DNA of 64,000 bases from Streptomyces puniciscabiei (GCF_006715785.1 NZ_VFNX01000001.1:5002001-5066000); one strand, 5' to 3'; numbered from the stretch's first letter, positions 1-9,561 are shown. Numbers and translations are program-made. The notes: generated from the letters alone by a model not told the origin.

Positions 1-220
1 GCAGCCCGGCGTTCTTCGCGACCTCGCCGCGCAGCCCCTCGCTCAGCCCGAGCACCTCGCGCGCCTTCTCCTCGTCGCCGGTGCACAGCTCGACCAGCTC
101 GGTGAGCACGGCCTCCCGCGCGGCGGTCAGCCCCGGCAGGGACAGCGACCCGGCATCGAGCGGGGCACCCTCGCCCGAGTTCGCCTTGCCTTCCGAGGGC
201 GGCAGCAGGACCAGCAACAC
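1..220 (-). CDS. yaaA: YaaA family protein (DUF328), N-terminal part only
   Basis: Reading the minus strand from a GTG at 220 gives 73 residues beginning MLLVLLPPSEGKA, the typical start of actinobacterial YaaA/DUF328 proteins; the gene runs off the left edge. A GAGGAG ribosome site sits five bases before the GTG and decides the start. YaaA in E. coli limits free iron and DNA damage during peroxide stress; the role in actinobacteria is taken from the family. It is divergent from the ribonuclease gene at 405. Confidence 0.8.
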   Translation of the reverse strand, partial: MLLVLLPPSEGKANSGEGAPLDAGSLSLPGLTAAREAVLTELVELCTGDEEKAREVLGLSEGLRGEVAKNAGL

Positions 221-404
221 GTACTCCTCACGTAGACCTCCGCGACAGCGTACGGCGTGCCACCCGCACGCCCCCGACCACAGGGCCGCCCGGCGGATCC
301 CGCCGGAGACGCGGGGTCCGGTCGGCCCGTCCCGCTCACCTCTTCGGATCAGCTTCCGTCGGCTTCCTCCGGCCCGATCCGCCGGACAGGCCTACGCTCG
401 CTGT

Positions 405-1838
405 ATGCCCCGCCGCAAGATCCGCGTGACCGGTGCCCCCGAGGCACCCCTGCGGGCAGCCCTGGCCGCCCTGCGCGCCGAACTCGGCCTCCTCGACGCC
501 TTCCCGCCGGGGGTCCAGGCCGAGGCCGAGCGCGCGGCGAAAGCGCCCGTCCTGCCGTCGTACGACGCCACGGACATCCCGTTCTTCACCCTGGACCCAC
601 CGGCCTCCACCGACCTGGATCAGGCCGTCCACCTCTCCCGGCAGGGCACCGGCTACCGGGTCCGGTACGCCATCGCCGACGTCGCCGCCTTCGTCGTCCC
701 CGGCGGAGCGCTGGACGCGGAGGCGCACCGCCGGGTGAACACCCTCTACTTCCCCGACGGGAGGATCCCGCTGCACCCCACCGTGCTCAGCGAGGGCGCG
801 GCCAGCCTGCTGCCGGACCGGGTCCGCCCGGCCGTGCTGTGGACGATCGACCTGGACGCGGAGGGCCGGACCGTGGGCGTCGACGTGCGCCGTGCCCTGG
901 TCCGCAGCCGCGCCAGGCTCGACTACGCGGGCGTGCAGAGAGAGATCGACGCCAGGACCGCCGAGGAGCCCGTCGCGCTCCTCAAGGAGATCGGCGAGGC
1001 ACGGGAGCGGCAGGAGGCCGAGCGCGGCGGCATCTCCCTGAACGTGCCGGAGCAGCGGATCACCGAGCAGGACCACACCTATGTCCTCGGCTACCGGGCC
1101 CCGCTGCCCGCCGAGGCCTGGAACGCCCAGCTCTCGCTCCTCACCGGGATCGCCGCCGCCGACCTGATGCTCGTGTACGGAACCGGCGTCCTGCGCACCC
1201 TCCCCGCCGCACCGGACGGCGCTGTCGCCCGCCTGCGCCGCACCGCGACCGCGCTGCACATCGACTGGCCGCACCACGTGTCGTACGCGGCCCTGATCCG
1301 CACCCTGGACCCGCACGACACCCGCCACGCCGCCTTCCTCCAGGAGTGCACCACCCTGCTGCGCGGCGCCGGTTACACCGTCTTCCGTGACGGCGTCCTC
1401 CCGGCGATCACGACCCACTCCGCCGTCGCCGCCCCCTACACCCACTGCACCGCCCCGTTGCGCCGCCTCGCCGACCGCTATGCCTCGGAGCTCTGCCTGG
1501 CCGCCATGGCCGGTCAGTCCCCGCCCGACTGGGTGCTCGCCGCGCTCGACGCGCTGCCCCGGCGGATGGCCGACGGCGCCCGGATCGCGGGCACGGTCGA
1601 ACGCGCGTGCGTGGACATCGTGGAGGCGGCCCTGCTCAAGGACCGGGTCGGGGACGTCTTCGTCGGCTGCGTGGTGGACGTGGACGAACACCGGCCCACG
1701 GTGGGGACCGTGCAGGTGGACTCGCCCGCCGTGATCGGCCGCATCGAGGGCGACCGGCTGCCGCTCGGCGAACGCCTGCGGGTACGGCTCAGCCGGGCCG
1801 ACCTCGGTACGACGAAGATCCTCTTCACCGTGGCATGA
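405..1838 (+). CDS. RNB-domain ribonuclease (RNase II/R family)
   Basis: A 477-residue cytoplasmic 3'-5' exoribonuclease of the RNase II/R superfamily. The catalytic RNB domain fills roughly residues 60-400. It shows the acidic metal-binding motif (DPPASTDLDQAV, about residues 62-73) and the RNB signature around YTHCTAPLRRLADRY (about residue 345). It is shorter than RNase R or RNase II and I see no clear cold-shock or S1 RNA-binding domain, which matches the compact RNB proteins of actinobacteria. The frame is open upstream of 405, but the ATG at 405 gives the usual family N-terminus. The stop codon lies inside an 18-bp tandem repeat. Confidence 0.85.
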   Translation: MPRRKIRVTGAPEAPLRAALAALRAELGLLDAFPPGVQAEAERAAKAPVLPSYDATDIPFFTLDPPASTDLDQAVHLSRQGTGYRVRYAIADVAAFVVPGGALDAEAHRRVNTLYFPDGRIPLHPTVLSEGAASLLPDRVRPAVLWTIDLDAEGRTVGVDVRRALVRSRARLDYAGVQREIDARTAEEPVALLKEIGEARERQEAERGGISLNVPEQRITEQDHTYVLGYRAPLPAEAWNAQLSLLTGIAAADLMLVYGTGVLRTLPAAPDGAVARLRRTATALHIDWPHHVSYAALIRTLDPHDTRHAAFLQECTTLLRGAGYTVFRDGVLPAITTHSAVAAPYTHCTAPLRRLADRYASELCLAAMAGQSPPDWVLAALDALPRRMADGARIAGTVERACVDIVEAALLKDRVGDVFVGCVVDVDEHRPTVGTVQVDSPAVIGRIEGDRLPLGERLRVRLSRADLGTTKILFTVA

Positions 1839-1877
1839 GGGCTCACCGTGGCATGAGGACTCACCGTGGCATGGGGG
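1825..1877. repeat. 18-bp direct repeat, nearly three copies, spanning the RNB gene stop
   Basis: The unit TCACCGTGGCATGAGGGC (1825-1842) is followed by a copy with one change (1843-1860) and a partial third copy. The TGA of the ribonuclease gene (1836-1838) lies in the first unit, so the repeat arose by duplicating the end of the gene. No function is evident. Confidence 0.8.
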
Positions 1878-1989
1878 CCCGCACGAGGCCGCCGGCACGT
1901 GCGGGCGGACCACACCCGTTGCGGCCGTCGGCGGCGCTCCCACCTGTGCGTCGCAGCCGACCGAGGCGGGCTCGGGCGTCGCGGCAGGG

Positions 1990-3570
1990 TCAAGCGGTGA
2001 CCCGGGGCATGCCGAGCCACCGCTCCAGTGCCTCCGGCAGTCCCTTGCCGTCGTCGCTCTCCGCGTCGGCGGCCCAGGCCACGAACCCGTCCGGCCGTAC
2101 CAGGAGCCCCTTCAGGCCGGGCCGGTCCGGGCAGGCGAGAGTGCGGACGTCGAGTCGGTCGCCGTACCCCTCGGCGTGGGTGCGCAGCCCGGCGTCGTCG
2201 GTGAGGTCGAGGAGCAGGGCGCGGCCGGTGTGCAGGTGCTCGCCGAGCCGGGTGCCGTCGGACAGCTCCAGGTCGGGCGCGCTCGCGCCGGTCAGCGGAT
2301 GATCGCCGGGCAGGTCGTAGCGCTGCCAGATGCCGGAGATCTTGTTGACGAGGTACGTCGTGCCGGTCGTGGTCAGCGCCAGGTCGGTGACCACCCGGCG
2401 CAGGGCGCGGGCGTGCCGGTCCGGGCGCATCACCGCGATCTGGGCCCGGGTCCAGTCGAGCACCCAGGCGCCGATCGGGTGCCGCTCGGCGGTGTAGGTG
2501 TCCAGCAGGGACTCCGGTGCCGTGCCGCGCACGACGGCGGCCAGCTTCCAGCCCAGGTTCATCGCGTCCCCGATGCCGAGGTTGAGTCCCTGCCCGCCGA
2601 ACGGCGAGTGGACATGCGCCGCGTCGCCCGCGAGCAGCACCCGGCCCTTGCGGTACTCGGTGGCCTGGCGGGCGTTGTCGGTGAACCGGGTCGCGGTGAC
2701 CACCTTGTGGATGGTGACCTCGGGCACGCCCGACACCCGGCGCAGGCTCGCCTGCAGCTCCCCGGCGGTGACGGGCGCGGACCGGTCGGCCGGGGGTCCG
2801 TCGAATTCCACGCTCAGGACCCGGCCGGGGAACGGCCCGTTGACGTACGTCCCCCCGTCCGTGGTGTTCCAGCCCACCCCCAGCCGCTCGTCGCCGGACA
2901 TCTCCACGACCGCCTGATAGCCGGTGATCTCCGGGTCGGTGCCCGGGAAGTCGAACGCGGCGAGCTTGCGGACGGTGCTGCGGCCGCCGTCGCAGCCGAC
3001 CAGCCAGCCGGCCCGGACCGTCCCGTCACCGGTGTGCACGGCGACCCCGTCCGCGTCGGCGTCGAAACCGGTCAGCTCCACGCCCCGGCGCACCTCCACC
3101 CCGAGCCGTGCGGCCCGCCGGGCCAGGATCCGCTCCAGCTCGGCCTGGGGTACGCCGAGCCCGCTGTCGGCGGCGGGGCCGACGTCCGCCCAGGCGGGGT
3201 CGGAGCCGTCGAAGAGGCCGGGATCCATCATGATCCCGGCGAAGTGCCCGGCGAACTTGGGCGGGGGCCTCATGGCGCCCTTGGCCTTGCCGCCGTCGCC
3301 GCCGTCCCCGCCGTTCCTGAAGGCGCGCATCCGTTCCCGCGCCGCCTCCCACACCGCCGTCAGCTCGGGCAGCAGCCCCCGCCGGTAGAAGGCGAGGGCG
3401 CTCGGGATGTTGACCGAGCCCGCCTTGATCGTCTCGTCCACCTCGGTCAGCCGCTCCACGACCAGTACCCGCGCCCCGCCGAGCCCGAGTTCGCAGCCGA
3501 GGAAGAGACCCACCGGGCCGGCACCGGCCACCACAACGTCGTAGTCCGACACGTCGTCATCGGTCGTCAT
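1990..3570 (-). CDS. FAD-dependent aromatic monooxygenase
   Basis: A 526-residue class A flavoprotein monooxygenase (p-hydroxybenzoate hydroxylase fold, in the group containing pentachlorophenol and rifampicin hydroxylases). Residues 10-40 hold the Rossmann FAD motif VVVAGAGPVGLFLGCELG. Further on are the GCDGGRSTVRK (DG) motif and the second FAD motif LLAGDAAHVHSPFGGQGLN. Such enzymes use NAD(P)H and O2 to hydroxylate aromatic substrates; the substrate here is unknown. It is divergent from a TetR gene 46 bp away with a palindrome between them, so substrate-induced derepression is likely. A GAAGGG ribosome site directly precedes the ATG at 3570. Confidence 0.85.
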   Translation of the reverse strand: MTTDDDVSDYDVVVAGAGPVGLFLGCELGLGGARVLVVERLTEVDETIKAGSVNIPSALAFYRRGLLPELTAVWEAARERMRAFRNGGDGGDGGKAKGAMRPPPKFAGHFAGIMMDPGLFDGSDPAWADVGPAADSGLGVPQAELERILARRAARLGVEVRRGVELTGFDADADGVAVHTGDGTVRAGWLVGCDGGRSTVRKLAAFDFPGTDPEITGYQAVVEMSGDERLGVGWNTTDGGTYVNGPFPGRVLSVEFDGPPADRSAPVTAGELQASLRRVSGVPEVTIHKVVTATRFTDNARQATEYRKGRVLLAGDAAHVHSPFGGQGLNLGIGDAMNLGWKLAAVVRGTAPESLLDTYTAERHPIGAWVLDWTRAQIAVMRPDRHARALRRVVTDLALTTTGTTYLVNKISGIWQRYDLPGDHPLTGASAPDLELSDGTRLGEHLHTGRALLLDLTDDAGLRTHAEGYGDRLDVRTLACPDRPGLKGLLVRPDGFVAWAADAESDDGKGLPEALERWLGMPRVTA

Positions 3571-3580
3571 CCCTTCACTG

Positions 3581-3610
3581 TAGTCACTAAAAGTTTTGAG
3601 TGGCTATAGT
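3581..3610. promoter_or_regulatory. Probable TetR operator and -10 element between monooxygenase and regulator
   Basis: Positions 3581-3606 form an imperfect palindrome whose halves are TAGTCACTAAAAG and TTTTGAGTGGCTA; 20 of 26 positions are symmetric. It overlaps a -10-like TATAGT (3605-3610) that ends six bases before the GTG of the TetR gene, which suggests a leaderless transcript. In the other direction TACAGT is a possible -10 for the monooxygenase. Inferred, not tested. Confidence 0.55.
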
Positions 3611-3616
3611 TTTCGC

Positions 3617-4237
3617 GTGAGCGAGGAACTGGACGAGGAGCTTCCGCTGAGGGAGCGCAAGAAACGGGCCACGCGGCAGCGGATCTCGGACATCGCGACG
3701 GGGCTCTTCGTGGCGCGCGGCTTCGACGCGGTGCCGGTCACCGAAGTGGCCCGGGCGGCCGGCGTCTCGGCGATGACCGTCTTCAACTACTTCCCGCGCA
3801 AAGAGGACCTGTTCCTCGACCGCATCCCGGAGGCCGTCGAGCTGGTCGCCACGGCCGTACGGGGGCGCGCGGCGGACGAGACCCCGCTGGCCGCCCTGCA
3901 TCGCCTCGCGCTCCGACTCCTCGACGAACGGCACCCGTTGAGCGGGGTGGGGGAGACCTTCCTGCCCTTCTGGCGGACCGTGATCGCATCGCCCGCCCTG
4001 CGCGCCCGCGCCCGCGAGGGTGCCGAGGAGGTGGAGGAGGCCCTGGCCGACGCCCTCGCCGGGACCGGCGTACCGGACCCGCACCTCCTGGCGGCCCTGA
4101 CCGTGGCGGCGTACCGCACGGTCTTCGTCACCTCCGCGCGCCGGCTGCTCGCCGGGGACCCGGTGGAGGCGGTGGCACGGGATCACCGGCGGCGCCTGGA
4201 GTCGGCGTTCGCAGCGCTGGAGCGCATGGCTCCCTGA
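3617..4237 (+). CDS. TetR family regulator
   Basis: A 206-residue TetR-type repressor. The helix-turn-helix lies in residues 15-62, with the recognisable run VTEVARAAGVSAMTVFNYFPRKEDL; the C-terminal ligand domain is unassigned. The frame can be extended upstream to a TTG, but the GTG at 3617 is preferred because it sits seven bases after a -10-like TATAGT and begins the natural sequence VSEELDEEL. It is divergent from the flavin monooxygenase and probably represses it and itself from the palindrome between them. Confidence 0.85.
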   Translation: MSEELDEELPLRERKKRATRQRISDIATGLFVARGFDAVPVTEVARAAGVSAMTVFNYFPRKEDLFLDRIPEAVELVATAVRGRAADETPLAALHRLALRLLDERHPLSGVGETFLPFWRTVIASPALRARAREGAEEVEEALADALAGTGVPDPHLLAALTVAAYRTVFVTSARRLLAGDPVEAVARDHRRRLESAFAALERMAP

Positions 4238-4314
4238 AGCCCTCTTGGAAGCCGCCCCGGCATGGAAGCGGACGCCGAAGGCGTTGCACCCTTTGGCGGG
4301 AAGGGGCGATGGGG

Positions 4315-5154
4315 ATGACAGAAATGCCGGAAACGACGGAACGGGCGCTGTGGACGCGCGCCCGGCTGGGCCAGGGCGGGCCGCCGCTGGACCTCCTGAC
4401 CGCGAACTTCCACCGGCACACCTACGCCCCGCACACCCACGACGAGTACACGATAGGTGTCTGCGTCGGCGGCAGCGAGATCATCGACTACCGGGGCGGC
4501 CACATCCGCACCGGCCCCGGCACGATCGTCGTCCTCGACCCCGGCGAGATGCACACCGGCGGCCCCGGCAACGCCACCGACGGTTACGCCTACCGCGCCC
4601 TGTACGCCGATCCGTCCCTGCTGGCCGACGGCACCCTCGGCGGCCTCCCGCACTTCCGCGAACCCCTCCTCGACGACCCCGAACTCGCCGCCGCGCTCCG
4701 CCGCGCCCACACCCGGCTGAGCACCTGCCCGGACCCCCTGGAGGCCGAGTCCGTCCTGCCCTGGCTGCTGACGGCGCTGGCCCGCCGCCACTCCACCGCC
4801 CGATCCGCGTCCGACGAGATCCCCGGCGCACTCGCGATCGCGATGCGGGTCCGCGACCGCCTCGCCGACGAACTCACGGCCCCACCGCCGCTGGCCGGCC
4901 TGGCCGCCGAGCTGGGCCTGTCCCGCTACCAGCTCCTCAGGGCCTTCCGTACGACGATGGGCATACCGCCGTACGCCTGGCTGGCCCAGCACCGGGTGAG
5001 CAGGGCGCGGGGCCTGCTGGAGGCGGGCCTGCGCCCGGCGGAGGTGGCGGGCCTGGTGGGCTTCGCCGACCAGGCGCACCTGACCCGCTGGTTCCGCCGG
5101 GTGCTGGGGGTGACGCCGGCGGCGTACCGCAACAGCGTTCAAGACACCCGCTGA
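4315..5154 (+). CDS. AraC family regulator (cupin plus AraC HTH)
   Basis: A 279-residue regulator. The N-terminal half (residues 25-95) is an AraC-binding cupin with HRHTYAPHTHDEYTIGV; the C-terminal 100 residues are a double helix-turn-helix ending HLTRWFRRVLGVTPAAYR, the AraC signature. An ATG at 4309 is also in frame, but 4315 is better spaced (eight bases) from the GGGAAGGGG ribosome site. It lies 22 bp before the EamA transporter start on the same strand, an arrangement usual for regulators that control a small-molecule exporter next door. Confidence 0.85.
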   Translation: MTEMPETTERALWTRARLGQGGPPLDLLTANFHRHTYAPHTHDEYTIGVCVGGSEIIDYRGGHIRTGPGTIVVLDPGEMHTGGPGNATDGYAYRALYADPSLLADGTLGGLPHFREPLLDDPELAAALRRAHTRLSTCPDPLEAESVLPWLLTALARRHSTARSASDEIPGALAIAMRVRDRLADELTAPPPLAGLAAELGLSRYQLLRAFRTTMGIPPYAWLAQHRVSRARGLLEAGLRPAEVAGLVGFADQAHLTRWFRRVLGVTPAAYRNSVQDTR

Positions 5155-5176
5155 CGGGGTGGCCGAAACTCACCGC

Positions 5177-6109
5177 ATGACTGCACGCGGCTGGTTCCTG
5201 TTCTCCCTCATGGGAGTGATCTGGGGCGTTCCCTATCTGCTGATCAAGGTGGCGGTGACCGAGGTGTCCCCGCCGGTCCTGGTGTTCACGCGCTGCGCGC
5301 TCGGCGCGGCCCTCCTGCTCCCCTTCGCCCTGCGCCAGGGCGGCCTGCCCCGGACCGTGCGCACCCACTGGCGCCCCCTGCTGGCCTTCGCGTGCCTGGA
5401 GATCATGGTCCCCTGGTTCACCCTCACCGACGCCGAACGGCACCTGTCCAGCTCGACGTCGGGCCTGCTGATCGCCGGGGTGCCGATCGTGGGCGTGATG
5501 GTCGGCCGTCTCCTGGGTGACTCCGAACACCTCGGAGCCCGCCGCCTGACCGGGCTCGCCCTGGGCCTGGCGGGCGTGACGGTCCTGACCCTGCCCCACC
5601 TGACCGGCGGCGACGCCCGCTCCCTGGCGGAGGTGCTGGTCACGGTCGTCGGCTACGCGACCGCGCCGCTGATAGCCGCGCGCCGCATGAAGGACGTCCC
5701 GTCCCTCCACCTGACCTCGGCCTGCCTCACCCTCGCGGCGGTGGTCTACGCACCGGCGGCCATCGCGACGCGCCCGACCTCCATCCCCTCCGCCTCCGCC
5801 CTGGCGGCACTGGCCGGGCTGGGCGTGCTGTGCACGGCGGTGGCCTTCGTGGCGTTCCTGGAGCTGATCAAGGAGGCGGGTCCGACCCGGGCGACGGTGA
5901 TCACGTACGTCAACCCGGCGGTGGCGGTGGCGGCGGGCGCGCTCTTCCTGAACGAGCGCCTGACCGCGACGGTCCTGGTGGCCTTCACCCTGATCCTGAC
6001 GGGCTCGGTCCTGGCGACGGCCGCGGCCGGTCCCCGTCGCTCCCGGCGCCCGGTACCATGGTCGACACGGCAGACGAGCCGGGCGGACGGCCGCGTGGAG
6101 TCCCCCTAG
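5177..6109 (+). CDS. EamA/DMT family transporter
   Basis: A drug/metabolite transporter of about 310 residues with ten predicted membrane helices in two EamA repeats. The first begins GWFLFSLMGVIWGVPYLLIK; the end of the second repeat contains the TYVNPAVAVAAGALFLNE motif. Likely an exporter of amino acids or other small metabolites. ATG 5177 places the first helix at the N-terminus; GTG 5159 is possible. Its last 41 bases overlap the start of rnpB, so the C-terminal tail after the final helix is constrained by the RNA. Confidence 0.85.
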   Translation: MTARGWFLFSLMGVIWGVPYLLIKVAVTEVSPPVLVFTRCALGAALLLPFALRQGGLPRTVRTHWRPLLAFACLEIMVPWFTLTDAERHLSSSTSGLLIAGVPIVGVMVGRLLGDSEHLGARRLTGLALGLAGVTVLTLPHLTGGDARSLAEVLVTVVGYATAPLIAARRMKDVPSLHLTSACLTLAAVVYAPAAIATRPTSIPSASALAALAGLGVLCTAVAFVAFLELIKEAGPTRATVITYVNPAVAVAAGALFLNERLTATVLVAFTLILTGSVLATAAAGPRRSRRPVPWSTRQTSRADGRVESP

Positions 6110-6479
6110 GGGGCTTCCCGAGGAACGTCCGGGCTCCACAGGGCAGGGTGGTGGCTAACGGCCACCCGGGGTGACCCGCGGGACAGTGCCACAGAAAGCA
6201 GACCGCCCGGGGCTCAGGCCCCTGGTAAGGGTGAAACGGTGGTGTAAGAGACCACCAGTGCCCAGGGTGACCTGGGCAGCTAGGTAAACCCCACCCGGAG
6301 CAAGGTCAAAAGGGAACACCCCGGTGTTCCTGCGCGGACGATCGAGGGCTGCCCGCCCGAGTCCGCGGGTAGACCGCACGAGGCCGGTGGCAACACCGGC
6401 CCTAGATGGATGGCCGTCGCCCCGGCGCCCGCGAGGACACCGGGGAACAGAACCCGGCGTACAGCCCGACTCGTCTGCC
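6069..6479 (+). ncRNA. rnpB: RNase P RNA, bacterial type A
   Basis: The catalytic RNA of RNase P, which removes 5' leaders from tRNA precursors. It is recognised by the conserved core GAGGAACGTCCGGGCTCCACA near the 5' end (about 6119), by AACAGAACCCGGCGTACAG near the 3' end, and by complementary ends: GGCAGACGAGCCGGGC at 6069-6084 pairs with GCCCGACTCGTCTGCC at 6464-6479 (one mismatch), forming P1. Length of about 411 nt fits the Streptomyces RNA. A -10-like TACCAT at 6055-6060 lies inside the EamA gene. Ends are placed from P1 pairing and may be off by a few bases. Confidence 0.93.
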
Positions 6480-6490
6480 GCTGCGCCGGT

Positions 6491-6880
6491 CTACGCCGAC
6501 GGTTCCAGGGGCCGGTCGCGCACCCTCCGCAGGTGCCCCTCGAACACCTCCCGCGCCTCCGGCGTCAGCGTCCGCAGCGCCACCAGCGCGGTGATCACCA
6601 CGTCGCAGAGTTCCGCCTGGACGTCCTCCCACGTGTGGGTGACGCCCTTGCGGGGGTTCTGGCCGGTCGTGCCGATGATCGCCTCGGCCACCTCGCCGAC
6701 CTCCTCCGAGAGTTTCAGGACGCGGAGGAGGACGCCTTCCTGGCCCGCGTGCCTGCGGGTGGCCTCCAGCCGGGACCAGAGTTCGTCGATGGTCGGCCAG
6801 AGGGCGGGGGTGGTGTCGGCCGTGGTGGCGGGGGTGGGGCCGGTCGAGGCGGCGGGGCCGGTGGTGTCCTGATCGGTCAT
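6491..6880 (-). CDS. MazG-like NTP pyrophosphohydrolase family protein
   Basis: A 129-residue protein with a MazG-like helical domain. The metal-binding EEVGEVAEAI motif is near residue 60, followed by the WEDVQAELCDVVITAL segment with its acidic ExxD pair. Family members hydrolyse (d)NTPs to monophosphates, cleaning the nucleotide pool; the Streptomyces ones are mostly untested. The start at 6880 (MTDQDTT) is chosen because upstream codons fall in low-complexity repeats. The gene converges on rnpB with only 11 bp between them. Confidence 0.8.
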   Translation of the reverse strand: MTDQDTTGPAASTGPTPATTADTTPALWPTIDELWSRLEATRRHAGQEGVLLRVLKLSEEVGEVAEAIIGTTGQNPRKGVTHTWEDVQAELCDVVITALVALRTLTPEAREVFEGHLRRVRDRPLEPSA

Positions 6881-6895
6881 GCCGGGCAGCTTCCC

Positions 6896-7085
<190 letters not shown>

Positions 7086-7145
7086 GACCCTGGCCCTGCG
7101 CCGCGTACCGCCTGCCCCGCCGCGCCTCGAACTGCACCGCCCCGA

Positions 7146-7691
7146 CTACTCCTCGAACAGCACCTCCTGCTCCCCCTCCGCCTTCGCCCGCACCCGCTGG
7201 TTCCGCGCCCCGATCACCAGCGCCGTGGCCGCCGCCGTGACGCCGAGGGCCACCGGTACCATCCAGCCCCGGTCGAAGATGTGGCCGAGGGCGTGGTCGA
7301 GGGAGAGGCGGCCGGGGCCCGTCACCGCGAGGCCGGCTGCCGCGAGGCCGAGGCTGGCCGCGTACTCGTAGCCGCCCTCCTGGGCGAAGAAGCCATTGGG
7401 CATGTGGACCGTCGCCGCCCCGGCCATCGCTCCGGCCGCCGCCGCGCCCGCCGCCGGGGTCGCGAGGCCCAGGGCGAGGAGGGTGCCGCCGCCGGCCTCC
7501 GCGAGGCCCGCCGCCGTCGCGCTCGCCTTGCCGGGCGCATAGCCGACGGACTCCATGAACTGGCCGGTGCCCTCCAGGCCATGCCCGCCGAACCAGCCGA
7601 ACAGCTTCTGCGTGCCGTGCGCGGCCAGCACCCCGCCGGTCCCCAGCCGGAGCAGCAGCAGGCCCAGGTCACGTCGGTCGAAACAGCTCAC
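7146..7691 (-). CDS. DoxX family membrane protein
   Basis: A 181-residue DoxX-type integral membrane protein with four predicted helices; the family pattern LLLLRLGTGGVLAAHGTQKLFGW is at the N-terminus and is followed by the GFF/A motif region. DoxX-like proteins are linked to thiol and sulfur redox metabolism in some bacteria; the role here is unknown. The GTG at 7691 is preferred over longer in-frame starts because a GGGAG ribosome site precedes it by six bases and upstream codons are simple-sequence DNA. The gene's 5' leader is an octamer repeat. Confidence 0.8.
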   Translation of the reverse strand: MSCFDRRDLGLLLLRLGTGGVLAAHGTQKLFGWFGGHGLEGTGQFMESVGYAPGKASATAAGLAEAGGGTLLALGLATPAAGAAAAGAMAGAATVHMPNGFFAQEGGYEYAASLGLAAAGLAVTGPGRLSLDHALGHIFDRGWMVPVALGVTAAATALVIGARNQRVRAKAEGEQEVLFEE

Positions 7692-7701
7692 GGTGACTCC
7701 C

Positions 7702-7764
7702 AAGCGGAGAAGCGGAGAAGCGGAGAAGCGGAGAAGCGGAGAAGCGGAGAAGCGGAGAAGCGGA
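7702..7764. repeat. AAGCGGAG octanucleotide tandem repeat, about eight copies
   Basis: A perfect 8-bp tandem array (63 bp, nearly eight copies) lies immediately upstream of the DoxX ribosome site, between the divergent DoxX and NTF2-like genes. Being a non-multiple of three it would shift frames if translated, but here it is in the leader or promoter, where copy number changes would alter spacing. Confidence 0.9.
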
Positions 7765-7871
7765 CAGCGAGGAGAGGCTCGTGCTCCCACCGTCGCAGGT
7801 ATGACACCGGTCGGCTCGCTGTGGATGGCGTTCGGGTGGCGGGGTCGGGGCGGCGGTGTGAGCCTGGCGCC

Positions 7872-8198
7872 ATGACGATTCAGCCAGCCAAGCTCAGCGA
7901 TCCGGCCGTCCGGGCCTTCGTCAACGCCGTCAACTCCCATGACCGGGAGGGCTTCATGGCGCTGCTCGCCCCCGGCGCCACCATGGCCGACGACGGCTCC
8001 GACCGGGACCTCGCCGAGTGGATCGACCGGGAGATCTTCTCCTCCCACGGTCACCTGGAGGTCGACAACGAGTCCTCCGGCGGCCGGACCCTTCTCGCCC
8101 GCTACCGCAACGACACCTGGGGCGAGATGCGCACCAAGTGGACCTTCACCGTGGAGGACGACGGGCGGATCTCGCGGTTCGAGACCGGGCAGGCGTAA
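7872..8198 (+). CDS. NTF2-like (SnoaL-type) protein
   Basis: A 108-residue protein with the pattern of the NTF2-like superfamily: an N-terminal helix pair (VRAFVNAVNSHDREGFMALL), a short acidic strand (TMADDGSDRDLAEW) and a final beta-sheet ending WTFTVEDDGRISRFETGQ. Members are small polyketide-cyclase-like enzymes or binding proteins; no catalytic assignment is possible. It is divergent from DoxX and 55 bp upstream of the aldo/keto reductase on the same strand. Confidence 0.75.
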   Translation: MTIQPAKLSDPAVRAFVNAVNSHDREGFMALLAPGATMADDGSDRDLAEWIDREIFSSHGHLEVDNESSGGRTLLARYRNDTWGEMRTKWTFTVEDDGRISRFETGQA

Positions 8199-8253
8199 AG
8201 GGCCGTCACGGGGCTTGTGTTCGCGTGCACTCCAGCTCCTAGCGTCCTCAGGC

Positions 8254-9237
<984 letters not shown>

Positions 9238-9257
9238 GCGGCCCACCTCGGCCGGTC

Positions 9258-9561
9258 TCAGTGGCCGTGGCCGCTGTACTGCTGCTGCTCGGTCAGCCTG
9301 AGCTGCCCGGCCTTGGTGGTGGCCAGGCGCGGGGCGAGGCGGGCGACGTGCCTCAAGGGCCTGGGGGCACCCCAGCCGCCGGCCGTCACCACCGCCGAGG
9401 ACGTAGAGCGATTTCCGGACCTTGTCCTGCGCCTGCGTCATGCCGGCCGACACCGAGTTGACGGTGATGACCAGCGCGATACCGAGCGCCGGACCCATCG
9501 CGACGACCAGAGCGGCCTTCTTGCGGCGGCCCAGCTCGCGCTTGAGACAGATGCCGAACAT
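9258..9561 (-). pseudogene. Remnant of an ABC transporter permease (FtsX/MacB-like)
   Basis: From an ATG at 9561 the minus strand reads MFGICLKRELGRRKKAALVV and continues with VTVNSVSAGMTQAQDKVRKSL. This is the standard start of Streptomyces FtsX-domain permeases, including the first membrane helix. After about 55 residues the similarity stops. A different frame then carries a short C-terminal-like tail ending QQQYSGHGH before a TGA near 9258. About 350 residues of the transporter are missing and no partner ATPase is adjacent, so the locus is a decayed gene. The rest of the 9238-9719 gap holds only an AT-richer stretch upstream of the carboxypeptidase. Confidence 0.75.
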
